Assembly (NCBI GenBank): GCA_963970005.1
Contig: CAXAMN010023317.1
Coordinates: 663,904 to 727,903 of the forward strand
Length of the DNA stretch: 64,000 nt
Reading direction: 5' to 3'
DNA from: Durusdinium trenchii
Lineage: Eukaryota; Sar; Dinophyceae; Suessiales; Symbiodiniaceae
The position numbers were made by a program, and so were the translations under genes. A model generated the notes under the pieces. The model was not told where the DNA came from, ran no database searches, and saw nothing but the letters and a program-made list of their open reading frames with translations. This document shows positions 37,501-43,500 of the stretch, piece by piece (positions within the stretch are counted from its first letter, which is position 1; every line of letters starts with the position of its first letter).

Positions 37501-40500
37501 CACTTGTAGCACCTGATCCCCCACTCTGCATCAGTAGTGTGCCTCCTCCACAGCCATCCATTGCAGCCCTGCGTTGGGCAATCCAAGTATTGCCAGTAGG
37601 CTTGGATTCTTTCTTTATCAGTGGTGGGAGGCCTTCCCACCATATCTAACCCATCTATTTCCACACTTGTCACTGCCCTTTCACAGGGCTGCCCTTTCAC
37701 AGGGCTCATCCTTTGGCAAGAAAGACTTGGAGCCACAAAGAACTGGTGGGGCCAATTTCTGGTTTAACATCAACACTTACTTACAACATGTGCCAGAAGC
37801 AACCAATAAGGCTTATTGGTTAAAGATTGAAACCCTTATTGGTACAAACCAATAACCTTATTGAAATAACAACCAATAAGGTTATTGGTTTGCTCCAATA
37901 AAACAACCATTTCAATAACTCAGATGTAAACCAATAACCTTATTGATTCTTTCCAATAAGGCGCTCTCTGGGAACGAAGACCCGGAGACGAACCCGCGAG
38001 GTTCCTCGCCGCGTTCCTCGATTCGATCGAGGCTTCCTGAACCATCCGGACATGCTGGTAGACCCTACGCGCCTTGGCACAGGCGTATGCCGAAGGCAGA
38101 TTGCTAGATGCGGCGAGTGCTCAGCATGCTGGGAGCATTTCGGGATGGGGTTAAAGGATGTTAAAGGTCCCTGAAGCCTTTGCTTTACAAGATTGAAGAG
38201 TTTGTTGCATCATGTTGCATCATTTTGCACATTTATGTGCCAGTCGGAGACCGGCTGGCAGTTTCAGCCAGAGATCATCATGTAAGTCTGAGAAACAAGC
38301 ATCATCCTTGTTCAAGTGCTAAACTGCAAAATCATGCAGCCCAAGTCCCAACATATACTAATATATATATATATTATCGATATTATATTCGTATTATACT
38401 AATTATATGCATATGGTCAGCAATTGTTTTTGCCTGTTGCCACCCGCCCCACCCGCACACGTCGATGATTTTGTGTTTAATTATTGGGCTGTTTGGCTTC
38501 ATGTCAATGTATTTGGCGGTCCGAGGGCCAGTAAAATCTTGGCGGCGGCTCGGTTCTTGGTCTACACCGTGGGCTTCTTACGCTTGCTCTACTGGCACAT
38601 CTCTCAAACCTTCATCGCCTACAGGTCCAAGGCGCAGCCGCTCGTTTTTGCGATTTTGGCCGGACAGTGCTCCGGCAAGTTTGACCGGACACAGGTCATG
38701 CAGGACCTACCAGGCCAACTTGTGATCAGAGGACGATAGGACGGAAGTGCCGGAAACAGAGGTTCCACTTTGACATGGTGCATGACTGTTCCCTGCCCGG
38801 CACTCAGAAGCAAAGTGATTTTTTGTGTGATTCATTGTGGCTTGGAGTATTGAGTGGTGCCCTGTGACAATCTCCTAACACCATCTCGTATCATCACACT
38901 GTGTGCAAAGATTAAAATAAATCATTGTTTGAAAATCTGTTCATTTAGCTATGTTGAATCAAATGGAATTCTCTGGACCGGAACAGCAACATCACTCAGC
39001 TTGGCCGACCCACGTTCAAGCAGCGTTGAAACAGCCCGTTTCGCACGGCGCTTTGAAGGCGTTGGTGAAAGGCTGCGGGCTGTGGTTGCCTCAGTACCTC
39101 ACGCGTGGCGCAGCGAAAATCAGCTTGCTGCTTTGCCTCACCATGTTGGCCATGATGACCGCGCGGAAACTCAGGGGCATGGAATTCGCGTGCGTGGCAG
39201 TGGGTGTGGAATTGAGTGAGCTGAAGATCTGCGATTTGGGAAGGTTTGACACCTGCTTTCTGCATGGTTTTTCATGCTGAATGAATGTGGGGTCGGAGGC
39301 ACGGCAGTTCATTGCGCACGGCAGTTCAGTGGTGCAATTCGCAATTCGCCGTTGCCATGTGCTTTTTGCTCACTTGGAGCTTTTCTTTGATTGGTGACCT
39401 TTGTTTTGGGGATCATAGACAAGATTCCAAGATTGCTCAATTGCTCAACCCATCAGATCGCATGCCCTCGGAGAGGATCTTGTATACTGGCTCTAGTGCC
39501 ATCAGCAACGGCTGAAAAAAACATCATGGACTAAAGATGACTAAAGCCTTTTGGGAGTCAAGACGTGCTTTGAGAGGCTGGATGAGAAAAAACAAACCTT
39601 TTTTGGCGTTTTTCGGGTTCGCTTGGCGCGTTTCCGCTCCGCCGAGGTGGAGCCCATGTTCCATTGCATGGGGTCCTCGGAGGCGGGGATGGTCGCCTGG
39701 GCTGTTATTCTCCCTCTCACCGCTACAGAGGCTGGTCGGTCATTACAAAGTCTACAATCTCTTGGTGCTTAGTGGGCTGGTGCTAGGAATGTCTTAGTGA
39801 TTTTTAAGTTTTAAGCCCTTTGTAAGTAAGGCTGAGAGAGACCGAGAGAGGGACTGTGTGAGTGGGACAGTTGAGAAAGTCAATGGATTCATCGAGCAAG
39901 ATTGTTGTGAAAAAGCTGTTGTGATGTGCACACTTGGGTTGTCATGTTTGTTCATTCATGCTGGCGGTCTGTTTATGTTTGAGGTAGTTGGTTTCTACTT
40001 TGCTTCACTGTTTGAACTTGTATGTTGGTTTAACACTTGTACTGTATGTTGCTATATGTTGCTGGTCAGTTTCTACCTGTTACCATAGATGATATCATCT
40101 CCCTGCCTTAGTCAGCCAGAAGTGAGCAACACCTTACTCACTCCTCAAGTACATGTGAATGATGGCAAGCTTCATAGCTTTAAAGAGTTGCAGCGACATT
40201 TCTGTCCATGCGGTTTCATTTTAGGATCAGTTGTCCCATTTTGGCATTGACCTTTCCTGAAAGTGTTTTTCCTCGATGCAATCCATGCTCATGTGCATAC
40301 GGTGAAAATCACGGGAAAATCACTCAGAATCCCGTTTTCTTCACCCCACCCAGAAGACGAAGGATCTCCATGCTAGCTGTGTTTGGGTGGCCAAACAAAG
40401 GACTTATCGGTTACTTTGAGGACTTATCTTATTGGGTGCTCTTAAGCCATTTTGACCGCCGCAGGAGGTCTTCTCTTTCCGTTGCGATGGCTGGACGGAC

Positions 40501-43500
40501 CAGATGAGCCACTTGGAAGCAATTGCGTGGCAGCTAGGGCGGCCAGATGCGGCCAGGGTGGCTAGGTCTTAACAAATGACCAGGTGAACAGAAGCTTCTT
40601 GAGGCCCTTTCTTGTGCAAGTAGAGTAAGTTCTTCTTTTGGGAGGTAAGCACTGAGCACATGCAAACAAGCCGGCCTACCGATCGAGAGTTCGCTCAGCC
40701 CTCAAAACTCGCATGCTGAAGGTTTGGCCTACGAAATCTTGGTGACCTTTGGTGTCTTCCTGCCGCTTGGCCTACAAAACCCGGGTTCTCATCCACAGCG
40801 ATTTGAGAGAGAAGATAGCACCAACCTTTACACCATGTCAACCACCTCTGTTGGGTGCCATGTGCCGCACGCTGCCATTGTTTATTGACATCATCAAACA
40901 TCACCAAACCAAAGATGTGGGGAGTCTGTGCACCTCAACTTCTGCCATTTGTGCATGTGTGCCATTAGAGCGTCGATCAGAACCTGCGCATGCTGATTTT
41001 AGTCAATTGCCCATGCTTAATGGCAGCAACGCCTTGCAAAACAATAGGGTATCCAAGAAACAGCGATACCTTATTAATGCTCATTGCATTACAACTCGGC
41101 CAGTGTTGTGTTTGCAAGGGTGTGCTGTGTCTTGTAGCTTTGTACCCAAACTCTGTCAGAAAGCCTGGCCACCTGTTATTGAGTCGTTTGACCTTTGCTG
41201 ATCCCAATGTCCAACACAAGGTTCGCTGCAGACCTGGTAGCACATGCCCCCTTATTATAGGTATTCTGTCTCGTTACACTCCCAACATCTCCCAACCATG
41301 TCGGCCAACGTTTGCTGCTGAAAAGGTTGCCCAGAACGATGCCTAAATGATACCGTGTTCTTTCATTTTTCTTTTGTTAAATACATGGTGCTAGATCAAG
41401 GCAAGTCAGAATTGGCAGGCCGCTTGAGAAGCTGAAGCAGAACTTGATGGACAGTGGCTGTAAGAGTTGGAAACACACCAAACCACGCCAAACCTGTGGA
41501 GAACGAGAAGGTCTCCAAACGGAATGATAGGGTATCCGCGGCAAGTCGCCGATCAAATGACCGTTGCTCATTTGTGTCTATTCTTCGCGAGGTATGTGAC
41601 TCTCATCCTCGAGATGGGTAGCATCTCCATCAAGCTTTCAGAGTATGGAGTCCTTGTGACGCATGCCATTCAACAGGTGCGGGAGTCAGTCCCGGCCGTG
41701 GCTGAGATGATGAGTTCACAGGACTCAAGTGGTCGAGAGGGGATGAACATCAGTTTTTGTGCAATGCTTCAAGTCCCAAAATGCTCTGGAAGATCATTTC
41801 TCCGAACTTGAAACGACATTTTGTGAGCTTCAAACAGGTTGTGCCGACTTCTTGCGCAGGTGATTTTGTGCTTGGGCGTGGTTTTCCTCATCATTTTTAC
41901 CTTCGCTGTTGCCATCTCCGGCATGGAACGCGAGGCCACAACCTAGATGAGCAAAGAAGGAGTTTGTTACTTTGGACGTGCTAAAGGGTCGACAGAAAGA
42001 AAAAATGCTCTCATATATCAACAGAGGGCTGGAGAGGGAGAAGCTGCAAACTCACAAGTGTTCTATCTTGTGTTGTATACATGCCTAAGTCACTGACTAA
42101 GGTGCGCTCAGACCAGAGAGGGTTTTATGATGAGTTTTGGCTTAAGTTTGTAGAAATAAAGATGACAAGCAAGGTATATAAATATATATATATATTGTAT
42201 AATATAACGACTATATAAGCTTTAAGGTGTCTAAACCTACTGATTGAAAGCTAACTGTCGTTTCGAGAGTTTGGAGACCGCCTACCAGCCTGCAGGTAGC
42301 TGCCGTGACTGGTGCCGACGCATGGTGGAGTAATGGCGATCTACAATAAACATGCCTCAATATGACAAACGGGGGGAAACGAGGGGTACAAAGTTTTTAT
42401 ACGACTAGACAGTGCAGGAGGCTTGACAGTCCTTTTGTCATCTTGATTGAAGGGAACCAACATCTCACCAAGATTGCTATGCCCTTCCGACTAGAGCCAT
42501 GAGAAAAGGAACACTATGAAAAGCATCGGCGTTTTTCTTCTTTCTCCAAACTTGAGGCACCCGTATTTATCGATTGGTGGAAGGGGATATAGGCGGTGCA
42601 GGAGTTTCTTGACCCATGTGTTTTCTACTCGAAGTCACTCGTGTCCCAACTTGAGGTTTTGGTATAAAATGTGGTCGACCAGGGTGGAATTTATATAATT
42701 AATCCTCATCAAGCGAAGTGTATCTATATATATATATACACTTTGTCCCGAACTTACGAGGAAACAGTTGTTCAACCAACTTCCTCGTTAAGAAACAAGA
42801 AGGAAGAACTAGTGGGGCGTATGCATGCATGTCATTTTACTTGTCGGAAAACGTATCCCTCGTTCGTTGGCATTGTCTAAACTTCCGAGTGCAACAGATG
42901 CGGAACCCACAACATCCCAATGATAAACTCAAGCTGGCATGGCATGATGGGTAAGCGCCTGTGAAACTCACCCCGCGCTAGTCCTTGCTAGTGCTGTTTT
43001 TGTCGCACCATGCGTGGGGCATGATGGGCAATTCGACGTTTTTGTCGCACCATGCGTGGGGCATGATGGGCAATTCGACTGTAGGCGGAAGCATTTCCAT
43101 ATTTGATGTTGGCAACGCATTGTCCGATCCAGTTTGGGGGTGACGATTCTAGAGCTGAGGATTGGGCAGACTTGGGGTCCAGGATGAGCACTCTGATCCG
43201 TTTGGCCTTTGGAGCTATGGACTTGGACACTTGGAGCCAAGATGGAGCCTGCAGGATCTTGAAACATCCAAAGGTTTCCAAATGCTTCCACGCAAAGTCT
43301 GTGTTCTTCTCATGGAGTCTTGCATTTGGCATGGTGTTTCCTTTGTTGCTCCACAGTTCACTTGGGTCTAGGTCTAGGCCCTCTGGCAGAGTGCACCAAA
43401 CTGAGCTGAGGGCGCCATTCAGGGCCTGGCCGAGCAGAGCCCTTTGTTGCTCATCGCGCCTCGGTGGAGCCGCAGACGTCTCCCAAAAACACCCCCAAAC

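Larger units (their letters stand above)
30696..37972 (-). mobile_element. 7.3-kb DNA transposon with perfect 33-bp terminal inverted repeats
   Basis: The left end begins CCCAGAGAGCGCCTTATTGG at 30,696; the right end is its exact reverse complement over 33 bases, ending at 37,972. Subterminal regions are filled with CCTTATTGG/CCAATAAGG repeats in both orientations. Inside, minus-strand ORFs carry a transposase-like C-terminus near the left end and several basic, AMK/SPGKG-rich or zinc-ribbon-like segments. A convincing target-site duplication is not visible (AAA versus AAC at the flanks). The ORFs are probably exons of one or two spliced genes. The superfamily is undecided; the C-terminal peptide reminds me of KDZ/Plavaka-type transposases of dinoflagellates, from memory only. 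Confidence 0.75.
16841..38464 (+). other. 21.6-kb intron of copy A, packed with three mobile elements
   Basis: It joins exon 20 (…LLWDKLVPWAK) to the first membrane exon at 38,465. It contains element A, element B (giant Penelope-like) and a TIR element on the opposite strand. If transcribed as one pre-mRNA, all three lie inside the intron of the host gene, A and B in the same sense and the TIR element's ORFs antisense. The intron borders themselves are inferred. Confidence 0.5.

Noticed and set aside
30680..37990. Target-site duplication of the TIR element
   Set aside because: Flanks ACCAAA and AACGAAG share at most AA; not convincing, so no TSD length is claimed.
42135..42146. TTTTGGCTTAAG resembles the 3' end of the dinoflagellate spliced leader
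   Set aside because: Only 12 bases with one mismatch match, upstream bases do not, and no gene follows; chance is likely.
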